Shown piece by piece: positions 7,506-16,124 of a DNA stretch of 42,729 nucleotides. Within the stretch, counting starts at the first letter, position 1, and each line of letters opens with the position of its first letter. Under the pieces are notes generated by a model. The model was not told the DNA's origin and did no database searches. It was given only the letters and a program-made list of their open reading frames with translations. The DNA is from Paenibacillus camerounensis (GTDB lineage: Bacteria; Bacillota; Bacilli; Paenibacillales; Paenibacillaceae), in assembly GCF_000723885.1 (NCBI RefSeq), contig NZ_CCDG010000096.1, forward strand, positions 1 to 42,729. Direction: 5' to 3'. Both the position numbers and the translations under genes were made by a program.

Positions 7506-8492
7506 TTGGCAACGATTAAAGATATCGCCCGCGAGGCTGGAGTGTCGGCAGCCACCGTATCACGGGTGTTAAATAATGACCTGTCCCTGTCTGTCAGCGA
7601 GGATACGCGGACCCGGATTTTTGCTGTTGCGGAGCAGCTTGATTACAAGCCTGCGAGGCTTAAGCAGCTGAAACGGGATACCGAGCTCAGCGCCAAGAAG
7701 GTTTCGCTTCTGCTCTGGTGCTCTCCTGAAGAAGAACGGGATGACCCGTATTACGGCTCGATCCGCCGCGGGGTAGAGCTGCGCTGTGAAGAGCTGGGCA
7801 TCCGGCTTGATCAGACGCTGCGCGGACGGGCGCCGCAGCATATGCTGCGGCCCGGCGACGGCCTTATCGTTGTAGGCGGCTTCGATCCGAACGATCTCAA
7901 GGGGCTGCATGATGACCCGGATACAATCGTGCTTGTAGACCAGTATCAGGAGCGTTCCGATTATGATTCCGTGCGGACGCATTTCCGCCAGGCGGTGGAT
8001 CAGGCGCTCGGTCATCTGTTTGCCCTCGGCCACCGCGATATCGCTTTTATCGGCGGCGGTGACGGCGGCGAGCGCCGGGCTCATCATTTTGCGCGGATAA
8101 TGCAGCAGCAAGGCTGTTATGATCCTACGCTGATCCGCACCGGCAGCTGGAGCAGCGCCGACGGCTACCGGATGATGGACGAGCTGCTCTCCGGCGGCAA
8201 ACGGCCGACAGCCTGCTTCGCAGCCAGCGATCCGCTCGCCGTCGGTGCCCTGCGGGCGCTGCACGAGCATGGCGTGCAGGTGCCGCAGGAGATGGCCATC
8301 GTCGGCTTCGACGATATCGAGATGGCTGCTTACGTCCAGCCGCCGCTGACCACCATCCGCGCTTACCCGGAACAGATGGGTAAGGCTGCTGTCCAGCTGC
8401 TTGCCGAGCGTTTCGAAGGCCGTGAGGCACCGTCGCATACCATTATCGGCACCAGGCTTATCATCCGGGGAACCTGCGGGGCATCGGAATAA
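7506..8492 (+). CDS. LacI/GalR-family transcriptional repressor
   Basis: DNA-binding sugar-responsive regulator of 328 residues. The N-terminal helix-turn-helix and hinge are textbook (IKDIAREAGVSAATVSRVLNN, residues 4-24), followed from about residue 62 by a periplasmic-binding-protein-like effector domain ending in the usual VGFDDIEMAAYVQPPLTTIR segment. The start codon is TTG at 7506, behind a GGCGGGAG stretch; an ATG alternative would remove the helix-turn-helix. The GH36 alpha-galactosidase gene begins 49 bases after its stop on the same strand, so it most likely controls that gene and itself, possibly through the palindrome at 7469-7490. An alpha-galactoside or galactose effector is inference. 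Confidence 0.92.
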   Translation: MATIKDIAREAGVSAATVSRVLNNDLSLSVSEDTRTRIFAVAEQLDYKPARLKQLKRDTELSAKKVSLLLWCSPEEERDDPYYGSIRRGVELRCEELGIRLDQTLRGRAPQHMLRPGDGLIVVGGFDPNDLKGLHDDPDTIVLVDQYQERSDYDSVRTHFRQAVDQALGHLFALGHRDIAFIGGGDGGERRAHHFARIMQQQGCYDPTLIRTGSWSSADGYRMMDELLSGGKRPTACFAASDPLAVGALRALHEHGVQVPQEMAIVGFDDIEMAAYVQPPLTTIRAYPEQMGKAAVQLLAERFEGREAPSHTIIGTRLIIRGTCGASE

Positions 8493-8541
8493 TTACACCG
8501 AATAGACATCATCATTACTTAAATTAAGGAGAGTTAATAAC

Positions 8542-10827
8542 ATGAGCATGAACATTTACGTTGAAGAAGCGTCAGGCCTGTTTCACCTGCAGTCCAAGGA
8601 TACCAGCTATATTATCCAGCTCGTGGAAGGTTATCCTTCCCATGTATACTGGGGATCACGCCTGCGTCATGACAGCAGTCTGACTGATGCCCTCCAGCTA
8701 CGCGAGCGGTCGTCCTTTTCCCCGAATCCGGTGCCGGGTAAGCCTTCCCTGTCGCTGGATGCCCTGCCGCAGGAGTATCCGCAGTATGGAACAAGTGACT
8801 TCCGCCGTCCAGCCTACCAGGCCCGGCTTGCCGACGGCAGCCGAATCACAGAACTTAAATATGCAGGCTACGCGATTTCTTCCGGTAAGCCGGTTCTTGA
8901 AGGGCTTCCCGCTGTCTATGCAGAAAGCGATGAAGAAGCGCAGACACTGGAGCTTACCCTGAAGGACGACTTCGCCGGACTTACTGTTAAGCTGCTGTAC
9001 ACCGTCTTTGCCGGTCACAGTGCAATTGCCCGCTCCGTACACTTCGAGCATAACGGCACAGAGCCGCTGCGGCTGGAGCAGGCGCTAAGCGCCTCGGTTG
9101 ATTTCGCCGATTCGTCCTACGATACCCTGCACCTTAGCGGAGCCTGGGTGAGAGAGCGTCACATCCAGCGCCGCGCGCTTGTTCCCGGTGCTGCAGTGTC
9201 GCTGGAGAGCCGCCGCGGCTCAAGCAGCCATCAGCTCAATCCGTTTCTGGCGCTGCTGCGTCCGGGTGCGGATGAAGACAACGGCGAAGTATACGGCTTC
9301 AGCCTTGTATACAGCGGCAGCTTTGCAGCTGTTGCTGAAGTGGAGCAGTTCGGTACAACCCGTGTGAATATCGGAATTAACCCGTTTGATTTCTCGTGGC
9401 TGCTGGAGCCGGGCCAATCCTTCCAGACTCCAGAGGCCATTCTGGTTTACTCCGGCGAAGGGCTAGGCGGCATGTCTCGCACGTACCACCGGCTATACCG
9501 GACCCGTCTGTGCCGCGGCGTACACCGTGAGCAGGCCCGTCCGATCCTGGTCAATAACTGGGAAGCGACTTATTTTGACTTTGATGCCGACAAAATCACC
9601 GCCATTGCCAAAGAAGCCGGACCGCTCGGGATTGAGCTGTTTGTCCTCGATGACGGCTGGTTCGGCAAACGGGATAACGATAACAGCTCACTTGGCGACT
9701 GGTTCGAGCACAGCCGCAAGCTGCCCGGCGGTCTCGCTGATCTTGCCGGCCGTGTGAACGAAGAAGGCCTGCAATTCGGCCTGTGGGTTGAGCCGGAGAT
9801 GGTCTCGCCGGACAGCGAGCTGTACCGCAAGCACCCGGACTGGTGCCTGCACGCTGAAGGGCGCCGCCGGACCGAGGCACGTAACCAGCTGATCCTTGAC
9901 CTTTCGCGTCCGGAGGTCTGCGATTATCTGTATGAAACCTTGAGTGCGGTCTTCTCCAGCGCACCGATTACGTACATCAAATGGGATATGAACCGCAACA
10001 TGACTGAGGTTGTCTCAGCATCAGCCGGTCCTGAGCGCCAGAAGGAAACTGCACACCGCTACATGCTCGGCCTGTACAATCTGATGGAGCGCCTAACCGC
10101 GCGCTTCCCTGATATCCTGTTCGAGAGCTGCTCCGGCGGCGGCGGCCGGTTTGATCCGGGCATGCTGTTCTACATGCCGCAGACCTGGACCAGCGACGAC
10201 ACCGATGCAATCGAGCGCCTCGCGATTCAATACGGCACCAGCATTGTGTACCCTGCCAGCAGCATGGGCGCGCACGTATCTGCAGTACCGAACCATCAGG
10301 TAGAACGGACAACCTCGCTTGCGATCCGCGGCGATGTGGCCATGAGCGGCAACTTCGGCTATGAGTTGGACCTGACTGCCTTCACCGAAGCAGAAAAGAG
10401 CCTGGCTGCACAGCAGATTGCCCAGTACAAGGAGATCCGCACACTTGTTCAGCAAGGGGACATGTACCGTCTGCTGAGCCCGTTCGAGGGCAGCGGCGAT
10501 ACCGCCTGGATGTTCGTCAGCGAAGATAAGACGGAAGCCTTCGTAGCCTATTTCCGTGTACTTGCCAAGCCGAACGCTCCAATAACGCGTCTCACACTAA
10601 AAGGGCTTGATCCTGAGCTGGACTATGTGCTTGAGACCGGCGCTGCCGGCAGCTCTGACAGCCACGGCGCTGCGGATATAGCTGCTGTCAGCACTGCTCC
10701 GTTCCAGTCTGCCTTTGGCGGCACACCTTACGGCGGCGACCGTCTGATGCGCATCGGGCTCGTTGTCTCCGATCTGCGCGGCGATTTCACCAGCTGCACC
10801 TACCGTCTGAGAGCAGTACAACGCTAA
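8542..10827 (+). CDS. Alpha-galactosidase, glycoside hydrolase family 36
   Basis: Hydrolyses terminal alpha-1,6-linked galactose from melibiose, raffinose-family sugars or galactomannan fragments. The 761-residue length is right for bacterial tetrameric GH36 enzymes. An N-terminal beta-sandwich (about 1-330) precedes a TIM barrel. Visible motifs are LDDGWFGKRDND, the nucleophile Asp482 in IKWDMNR, the CSGGGGRFDPGM loop, and the acid/base, probably Asp552, in SDDTDA. No signal peptide, so it acts in the cytoplasm on imported oligosaccharides. The ATG at 8542 has a TAAGGAGAG site. It is co-directional with the LacI-type gene upstream and followed by a strong terminator. One of the nearby importers probably supplies its substrate; which one is not evident. 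Confidence 0.95.
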   Translation: MSMNIYVEEASGLFHLQSKDTSYIIQLVEGYPSHVYWGSRLRHDSSLTDALQLRERSSFSPNPVPGKPSLSLDALPQEYPQYGTSDFRRPAYQARLADGSRITELKYAGYAISSGKPVLEGLPAVYAESDEEAQTLELTLKDDFAGLTVKLLYTVFAGHSAIARSVHFEHNGTEPLRLEQALSASVDFADSSYDTLHLSGAWVRERHIQRRALVPGAAVSLESRRGSSSHQLNPFLALLRPGADEDNGEVYGFSLVYSGSFAAVAEVEQFGTTRVNIGINPFDFSWLLEPGQSFQTPEAILVYSGEGLGGMSRTYHRLYRTRLCRGVHREQARPILVNNWEATYFDFDADKITAIAKEAGPLGIELFVLDDGWFGKRDNDNSSLGDWFEHSRKLPGGLADLAGRVNEEGLQFGLWVEPEMVSPDSELYRKHPDWCLHAEGRRRTEARNQLILDLSRPEVCDYLYETLSAVFSSAPITYIKWDMNRNMTEVVSASAGPERQKETAHRYMLGLYNLMERLTARFPDILFESCSGGGGRFDPGMLFYMPQTWTSDDTDAIERLAIQYGTSIVYPASSMGAHVSAVPNHQVERTTSLAIRGDVAMSGNFGYELDLTAFTEAEKSLAAQQIAQYKEIRTLVQQGDMYRLLSPFEGSGDTAWMFVSEDKTEAFVAYFRVLAKPNAPITRLTLKGLDPELDYVLETGAAGSSDSHGAADIAAVSTAPFQSAFGGTPYGGDRLMRIGLVVSDLRGDFTSCTYRLRAVQR

Positions 10828-10875
10828 GCTTGCTCCAAGACACAGTCTGCTGATTACAGCAATACCACTGGATCA

Positions 10876-10918
10876 AAAAAGGGTATTTATCTCCGTCCCG
10901 GGGATGAATACCCTTTTT
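10876..10918 (+). terminator. Rho-independent terminator after GH36 gene
   Basis: AAAAAGGGTATT (10876-10887) pairs with AATACCCTTTTT (10907-10918), giving a 12-bp stem with an A-run before and a T-run inside and after it. It separates the alpha-galactosidase gene from the chemotaxis receptor gene, so the latter needs its own promoter. Confidence 0.85.
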
Positions 10919-10961
10919 CTTATTCTGCTAATTCAGAAGGTCTGGAATTCCCCTTATCTGC

Positions 10962-10989
10962 TCAACAAACAGCTGTATTCTGTCGATAT
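10962..10989 (+). promoter_or_regulatory. Sigma-D-like promoter candidate of the chemotaxis receptor
   Basis: TCAA (10962-10965), 16 bases, then GTCGATAT (10982-10989), against the Bacillus sigma-D consensus TAAA, about 15 bases, GCCGATAT. The minus-10 element matches 7 of 8. It starts after the upstream terminator and ends 51 bases before the ATG. Chemoreceptor genes are classical sigma-D targets in Bacillus. Confidence 0.5.
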
Positions 10990-11040
10990 ATATTCAGTTA
11001 AAATAATTAACATTATAGAGAAACAAAGGGGACATCCTGT

Positions 11041-12753
11041 ATGAGACTGTTAAAAAACCTGGGTATTGCAAAAAAGCTTATGATTCTCATCCTGGTGAGT
11101 GCAGCTTCTCTTCTTACCATCGGAACAATCGGGCAGGTCTATACGAATATAATGGCCGATAAATCTACAGTAATGTACGAGGAGAATCTTATCCCGCTCA
11201 AAACCGTCATGCAGATCCGGATCAACGCCAGAGCAAGTGATGCCTATACGCTTGAGCTGCTGACGACCAAAAAGGCTGAACGTATAAAAGAATTAAATGA
11301 AGAAATTATTTCCGCATGGGCGGAAATTGACGGTATGATCGGGGAGATTGAAGCGACACATCTCCGGGAAGAGGAGCGTCAGCTTATAGCGCAGTATCAT
11401 GAGCAGGCTGCGGTGCTCGAAGCTTCAAGACTTCAGGTCATTGAATTAGCCTCACAGAACAAAAATGAGCTGGCCTATATAGTCTATACAGAAGAAATAG
11501 AATCCCAGCGCAAGCTGGTCAATGACACGCTAAAAGCCTTGCAGCAATCCAAGGTTGATGGAGCCGGGGAAATCAATTCGGAGAATCAGAGCCGGGTCAC
11601 CCGGATTACGATTATTGCCTCATCTATCATGATGGGTACGCTCCTGCTGCTTGTGCTCCTCGGCCTGCTGATCTCGCGTATGATTGTCAGACCGGTCAAG
11701 GAGGTAAGAAGCCTGCTGCTGCAAGCTGAGCATGGTGACTTCACCGTGAAAAGCAGCTATGTCTCCAAAGACGAGATCGGCGGGCTATCCGCTTCCTTTA
11801 ATGAAATGACCGGCAAGCTGCAGTCGATCTTCAGCACCGTCCAGGAATCCTCACATTTCGTCGCCTCCACCTCCGAACAGCTTAGCGCAAGCGCTGAGCA
11901 GAACAGCCATGCAAGCGGACATATTGCCGAGACCGTACAGGAGCTTGCCACCGGGACGGAAAAGCAGGTTCAACTCGTCGAAGGCAGCTCGGCTTCTATC
12001 ACGGAGATAAACGGCTACACGCAGACTATTGCCGGCAATACAGAGCAGATGAAGCAGGACGCGCTGCATGCTTCCCGGTTGTCTGCAGAAGGCAACCAGG
12101 CCATTAACGAAGTAACGTCCCAGATGAATTCGATCTCCGCCAATGTGCATAGCCTGTATGAAGCAGTCACCAGCCTGAATCACCGCTCCGCCGAGATTGG
12201 ACAGATCATCAGTGTGATCTCCGGCATTTCTGCACAGACTAATCTTCTTGCGCTGAATGCTTCTATTGAAGCGGCCAGAGCCGGAGAGCACGGACGCGGA
12301 TTTGCTGTTGTCGCCGGAGAGGTCAGAAAACTGGCAGAGCAGTCGGACCGGTCAGCAGAGCAGGTTACACAGCTAATCCGGCTGATTCAGCAGGATACGG
12401 AAATCACCCTGTCCACCATGGACAAAACCTCACAGGAAGTAGAGTCCGGCTTAAGCATTGTTAATCATGCCGGCCGTTCCTTCCACAATATTGAAGAAGC
12501 CGTGAGCCGTTTTGTGGACCAGATTGCAGACATTGCCCAAGCTATCCAGATGCTGGCCGAGGGGTCCTCCGGCATCAATGATTCGATTAGCGAGGTCAGC
12601 GCTGTAGCCAGGGATTCCGCCTCTATCACCCAGAATATTTCTGCCGCAACCGAAGAGCAGCTGGCTTCCATGCAGGAAATATCCTCTTCGGCCCAGGCGT
12701 TAGCCAGTCTTGCTGATGATCTTCAGAAGATTTTGAACCAGTTTAAGATCTGA
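11041..12753 (+). CDS. Methyl-accepting chemotaxis protein
   Basis: Transmembrane chemoreceptor of 570 residues. Membrane helix 1 spans about 12-30, followed by a mainly helical extracellular ligand domain (about 31-190) of four-helix-bundle type, membrane helix 2 (about 192-213), a HAMP domain (about 213-265) and a long cytoplasmic signalling coiled coil. The conserved hairpin tip that binds CheA/CheW lies near residues 385-432 (SAQTNLLALNASIEAARAGE followed by GRGFAVVAGEVRKLAEQS). The ATG at 11041 follows AAAGGGG. It stands alone between two terminators and has a sigma-D-like promoter candidate. Its position next to the alpha-galactosidase gene hints at sugar taxis, but the ligand is not predictable. 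Confidence 0.95.
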   Translation: MRLLKNLGIAKKLMILILVSAASLLTIGTIGQVYTNIMADKSTVMYEENLIPLKTVMQIRINARASDAYTLELLTTKKAERIKELNEEIISAWAEIDGMIGEIEATHLREEERQLIAQYHEQAAVLEASRLQVIELASQNKNELAYIVYTEEIESQRKLVNDTLKALQQSKVDGAGEINSENQSRVTRITIIASSIMMGTLLLLVLLGLLISRMIVRPVKEVRSLLLQAEHGDFTVKSSYVSKDEIGGLSASFNEMTGKLQSIFSTVQESSHFVASTSEQLSASAEQNSHASGHIAETVQELATGTEKQVQLVEGSSASITEINGYTQTIAGNTEQMKQDALHASRLSAEGNQAINEVTSQMNSISANVHSLYEAVTSLNHRSAEIGQIISVISGISAQTNLLALNASIEAARAGEHGRGFAVVAGEVRKLAEQSDRSAEQVTQLIRLIQQDTEITLSTMDKTSQEVESGLSIVNHAGRSFHNIEEAVSRFVDQIADIAQAIQMLAEGSSGINDSISEVSAVARDSASITQNISAATEEQLASMQEISSSAQALASLADDLQKILNQFKI

Positions 12754-12781
12754 CGTTATGCTTACAAGTTACTGTAATTAG

Positions 12782-12814
12782 AAAGGAGCTCCGCTTTTGC
12801 AGCGGGGCTCCTTT
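12782..12814. terminator. Bidirectional terminator between convergent genes
   Basis: AAAGGAGCTCCGC (12782-12794) pairs with GCGGGGCTCCTTT (12802-12814) over a 7-nt loop, with one wobble or mismatch. It lies between the chemoreceptor and the convergent PNPOx-fold gene and can serve both strands. Confidence 0.8.
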
Positions 12815-12830
12815 ACATTCAAGGTTCGGA

Positions 12831-13322
12831 CTATTCCAGCTCAACCGTCTGATTAAGATTGGAGTCTTCCGTATCCTGATTGGTTATTCTTTTGAACATA
12901 TAACTCGCCTTCTCGGCAAGATTCCCGCTCTTCCAGTACTCCGCAGATTCGGCATGGACCTGGATCAGGATCACTTCCGGATCATCATAGCTGGTCTTCA
13001 GAAAAGCTTCATAGCCCGGATTCCAGTATTCCTTCTTCTTCGCTACATCATCCACAATTCTCGCCACGCCGCGGATCGAGACATAGGATTTATCGGCATA
13101 TACTACATTCACCCGCGGGTCATGCAGAATCTCGCCGAACTTGCTGGTATCCTTTTTGGTCAGGAACCACAGGTCCCCGTCAAATTCAACCTCCTGCGTC
13201 TTCATCGGCCGGGACACCAGACCTTCAGGTGAAATCGTGGTGAACATCGCTGTATCAATACCCTTGATCAGCTTACGTACCGTTTCGACAGCCTCCTGGT
13301 GGCTATTGTTCAAAGTTGACAT
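12831..13322 (-). CDS. Pyridoxamine 5'-phosphate oxidase-fold protein, general stress protein 26 type
   Basis: Small cytoplasmic split-barrel flavin-binding-type protein of 163 residues. The N-terminal half has the family pattern TAMFTTISPEGLVSRPMKTQEVEFDGDLWFLT, then a DPRVNVVYADKSYVSIRGVARIV strand pair and a C-terminal AEYWKSG segment typical of GS26-like proteins. Related Bacillus proteins belong to the general stress response and bind FMN or a related cofactor; a specific substrate is not known. The ATG at 13322 has a GAGGCG-type site. It stands alone, convergent with the chemoreceptor and downstream of the GH31 gene on the same strand with a 174-base gap. Confidence 0.85.
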   Translation of the reverse strand: MSTLNNSHQEAVETVRKLIKGIDTAMFTTISPEGLVSRPMKTQEVEFDGDLWFLTKKDTSKFGEILHDPRVNVVYADKSYVSIRGVARIVDDVAKKKEYWNPGYEAFLKTSYDDPEVILIQVHAESAEYWKSGNLAEKASYMFKRITNQDTEDSNLNQTVELE

Positions 13323-13496
13323 GCTTATCGCCTCATTTCTTCCGTATTAGGTAATAGGTTGTCCAAAGACATACCATTTATTAACCAAAACACGTTGGCG
13401 GCTATCCTGAGGGCCGGACATTCATCGAGGCGAAAAAGCTGTATTTAGCCCTAGCGGACACAGATGCTCTTATTATCAGGAAAAATGGACATTATT

Positions 13497-15029
13497 TCAG
13501 TCTAACGGATCCCTCCGGTAATAAGGAAGCCGGCTGAGCGGCACCTCGATTTCCAGCCCGGCCGGGCCGGTAACGGTGCTGCCGTCATCCCCGGTCCAGA
13601 CGCCTTCAGGGAATATCACACGGCGCTGTCTGCCGCCTTTTTGGATAACCGGGGCAACCAGAACAGAGCTGCCCAGCATGAACTGGTCCTTAACGGCCTC
13701 CAGGCCCTGGCCCGGGAACTCATAAGCCATATGGCGCATAATCGGTTCGCCGGTGACGGAGGCGTGGCGGGCCAGCTCCAGGATTTCGCCGCCGAACTGT
13801 GCATGCAGCCGGGCTGCCTCTACGCAGATAGCCAAATGCGCCTCATCCAGTACCCGCCAAGGGGCTGCCGAGAACTGCATCATCGGAAACAGCGCCGAGC
13901 ACTGGGCATACCGGACGAACAGCTCGGGATCAATCCTGGCCGAGGTCAGGCTGCAGAACTCGCCCCCGCCGATCATATCCGGGCAGGTGTAGGCATAACC
14001 CAGCAGCCCTTGGGCGAGCCCGTCAGGAATCAGGTCCCCCAGCCCGTTGCCTTGCCATTCATGGCCCTTGTCCTTCAGCCGCTGCACCAGCGGCTGGCCG
14101 CCCAGCTTCCAGCAGGCCCGGTACTCGTTCAGCCTGTATTTCAGCCCGGCTCTGGCCCAGGCTTCACTATGCCCGCTGCGCGTGGTAGCCGGAACAAACG
14201 CCTGGTCATCCGGCTCATAAAACTCGGCGTCGCCGGCATCCAGCTTAAACCCGTCAATCCCGTACTGCCGCTGCAGGGTATCCAGCTGTTCCTGAATCCA
14301 CTTCACCGCATCTGGATTCGTACAATCCAGAACTGCGCTATAGCCGTTCCACCATTTCCGGAGGGCTGTCTTGCCTTCCCGGTTCTTCAGCAGAATTCCG
14401 GCAGGCTCCAGCTTACGGAAGGTGCGGGAATCCGGGCTGATGAACGGGCAGACCCATAGCATTACCTTGAAGCCGAGGGCGTGAAGCTCCCGGGTCATCC
14501 GGCCCGGATCAGGGAACCTTCCGGCATGAAAGGTCCAGGTGCCGTAAGGCTCGTGCCAGTTGTCATCAATCATGATGACGCCCGGCGGCATTCCGTGCTG
14601 AAGCACCTTGCGGGCATACTGCAGCACCTTTTCCTGGGTCGGCTCGTACAGCAGCTCGATCCACAGATTATATTGCGGAGCGGTGAACAGCAGCTCCTCC
14701 GGGATGCCGGCGGCTGGCGGAAAATAGCTGCGGGACACATGCTCAAACGCCCCTTTTAAGCTGCCGCAGCCCTCACCGGCTATCAGTTCCCCCTTCCCTG
14801 TTACCGTTACAGACCCGTCCTCAAAAAGAAATGCAAAGGGCTCTTCACTCCAGATATATCTTCCCAGGCTTGAGAGCAGCAGCGGACTGGCCTGATTACC
14901 GTTATGATGCTGGTCCAGATCTGCCCGGAACAGCTCCTGTCCGTAAGGCATGCTTTTGCCGTCTGCGGCACGTCCGCCCCACCAGAATTCACCCGGAAGC
15001 AGCCTGATAAGCTGTTCATGCGTTGACAT
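13497..15029 (-). CDS. Glycoside hydrolase family 31 protein
   Basis: Retaining alpha-glycosidase of 510 residues, shorter than the 650-800 of typical alpha-glucosidases and alpha-xylosidases, so it is a compact GH31 form. The TIM barrel starts with IMIDDNWHEPYGTWTFHAGRFPDP; the likely nucleophile is Asp264 in GIDGFKLDAGDAEF, and the likely acid/base Asp332 in GNGLGDLIPDG. No signal peptide, so it acts on imported sugars. The frame opens at 15083, but the ATG at 15029 has an AAAGGAG site and avoids covering the divergent promoter region. It is divergent from an AraC-type regulator 114 bases away, its probable activator. Alpha-glucosidase, alpha-xylosidase and alpha-galactosidase are all possible. 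Confidence 0.88.
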   Translation of the reverse strand: MSTHEQLIRLLPGEFWWGGRAADGKSMPYGQELFRADLDQHHNGNQASPLLLSSLGRYIWSEEPFAFLFEDGSVTVTGKGELIAGEGCGSLKGAFEHVSRSYFPPAAGIPEELLFTAPQYNLWIELLYEPTQEKVLQYARKVLQHGMPPGVIMIDDNWHEPYGTWTFHAGRFPDPGRMTRELHALGFKVMLWVCPFISPDSRTFRKLEPAGILLKNREGKTALRKWWNGYSAVLDCTNPDAVKWIQEQLDTLQRQYGIDGFKLDAGDAEFYEPDDQAFVPATTRSGHSEAWARAGLKYRLNEYRACWKLGGQPLVQRLKDKGHEWQGNGLGDLIPDGLAQGLLGYAYTCPDMIGGGEFCSLTSARIDPELFVRYAQCSALFPMMQFSAAPWRVLDEAHLAICVEAARLHAQFGGEILELARHASVTGEPIMRHMAYEFPGQGLEAVKDQFMLGSSVLVAPVIQKGGRQRRVIFPEGVWTGDDGSTVTGPAGLEIEVPLSRLPYYRRDPLD

Positions 15030-15076
15030 TGAAATCACTCCTTTTTCTATTCCGATCTTACCTGCGGAGCCAGCCG

Positions 15077-15105
15077 GAGACAATCTAAAAGTTGTGCGCT
15101 ATAAT
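15077..15105 (+). promoter_or_regulatory. Promoter of the AraC-type gene
   Basis: TATAAT (15100-15105) lies 17 bases after GAGACA (15077-15082), a weak minus-35. The start of transcription would be about 30 bases upstream of the GTG start. The left arm of the inverted repeat at 15082-15129 overlaps the minus-35, so a bound protein there could affect this promoter. Confidence 0.45.
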
Positions 15106-15129
15106 ATAACAGTATTGACTTTTTAGATT
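15082..15129. promoter_or_regulatory. Widely spaced 9-bp inverted repeat, candidate AraC-type operator
   Basis: AATCTAAAA (15082-15090) and TTTTAGATT (15121-15129) are perfect inverted copies separated by 30 bases, in the divergent gap between the GH31 and AraC-type genes. The right arm ends just before the AGGAGG of the regulator gene. Paired half-sites in a divergent regulator-enzyme gap are expected for AraC-family control. Confidence 0.5.
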
Positions 15130-15143
15130 CAGGAGGATGAACG

Positions 15144-16013
15144 GTGACTGAGCCTTCGGCATATGCTTTTCATAACGATGATATCTCAATCTTGATGCTA
15201 AGCTCCATCGGGTGGCAGAGGATAAGAAATGCTGAATACAGCTTTGACGGCAATGAGCGCCCGGACTCCGGGCATGTCATTTTTCAATATACGCTCAGCG
15301 GGCAGGGCTGGATCGAGGTGGACCAGCAGCTTATTCCGCTGACTAAAGGCTCAGGCTTTCTGGTCAAGGTTCCCGGCAATTACCGCTACTTTTACACGCC
15401 GGACAGCCAGCCCTGGGAAATTCTCTGGCTGAATATCAGAGGAGCTGAAGCAGCCCGGATCTGGGATATGATTATCGCCCAGGAGGGCCATGTCATCCGC
15501 AGAGAGGCAGATTCCCCGCTGATTACAGCGTTATGGGAGCTGCTGCGGGCCATCGGCGAGGATAAGGTGACCGACAAATACCTGCTCTCCGCCCAGGTCT
15601 ACAGCTGGCTGCTGACTCTGGTCCGGACGAGCGGTGAGATTTCCAAGGATATCAGCGCGGCTACCAGCTCGATCATTCTAAAGGCCAAAAAATACATGAG
15701 GACGCACTACGCCGAGCCGTTGACTCTGGAACTGCTTGCAGAGCATTGCGGGGTCAACAAGCATCATCTGTGCCGGCTGTTCCAGAAATCGGAGCAGACC
15801 TCCCCGCTCGCCTATCTAAGGGAACGGCGGGTGGAAGCGGCCGTCTCCCTGCTGCGTACCACCGATCAGTCTATACAGGAAATCGGCCGTGAGTGCGGCT
15901 TTGACAGCCCAAGCTACTTTGGCAAGGTATTCCGCGATTATATGTCTATGACCCCGAAGGATTACCGTCTGAAAAAGCTGGAATTTCCATATGATGCGAT
16001 TTATTATGAGTAA
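15144..16013 (+). CDS. AraC-family transcriptional regulator with cupin sensor domain
   Basis: Cytoplasmic activator of 289 residues. The N-terminal ~170 residues form a cupin-type ligand-binding domain (VIFQYTLSGQGWIEVDQQ; FLVKVPGNYRYFYTPD). The C-terminal ~100 residues hold two helix-turn-helix motifs (LELLAEHCGVNKHHLCRLFQKSE and IQEIGRECGFDSPSYFGKVFRDYM) of the AraC family. The start is GTG at 15144 with a strong AGGAGG site. It diverges from the GH31 gene, its most likely target, with a 9-bp inverted repeat between them. The membrane-bound regulator gene follows 111 bases downstream on the same strand with no terminator between, so read-through into it is possible. Confidence 0.92.
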   Translation: MTEPSAYAFHNDDISILMLSSIGWQRIRNAEYSFDGNERPDSGHVIFQYTLSGQGWIEVDQQLIPLTKGSGFLVKVPGNYRYFYTPDSQPWEILWLNIRGAEAARIWDMIIAQEGHVIRREADSPLITALWELLRAIGEDKVTDKYLLSAQVYSWLLTLVRTSGEISKDISAATSSIILKAKKYMRTHYAEPLTLELLAEHCGVNKHHLCRLFQKSEQTSPLAYLRERRVEAAVSLLRTTDQSIQEIGRECGFDSPSYFGKVFRDYMSMTPKDYRLKKLEFPYDAIYYE

Positions 16014-16124
16014 GCCTTGCCTGCGCTCCGGCAGAATTGCCTCCAGAATGTCGATTGTAATCCGCCGGGCGTCCCTGTACAATAAACCATGTCAAAGAAT
16101 GGAAGTGCCGACAGGAGAATGCGG

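Noticed and set aside
13323..13400. Sigma-B-like promoter for the stress protein 26-type gene
   Set aside because: GTTTTG and TGGTAT are present on the minus strand but only about 9 bases apart, too close for sigma-B spacing.
16089..16124. Upstream ATG of the membrane-bound AraC-type regulator
   Set aside because: No SD before 16089, whereas the ATG at 16125 has AGGAGA at good spacing.
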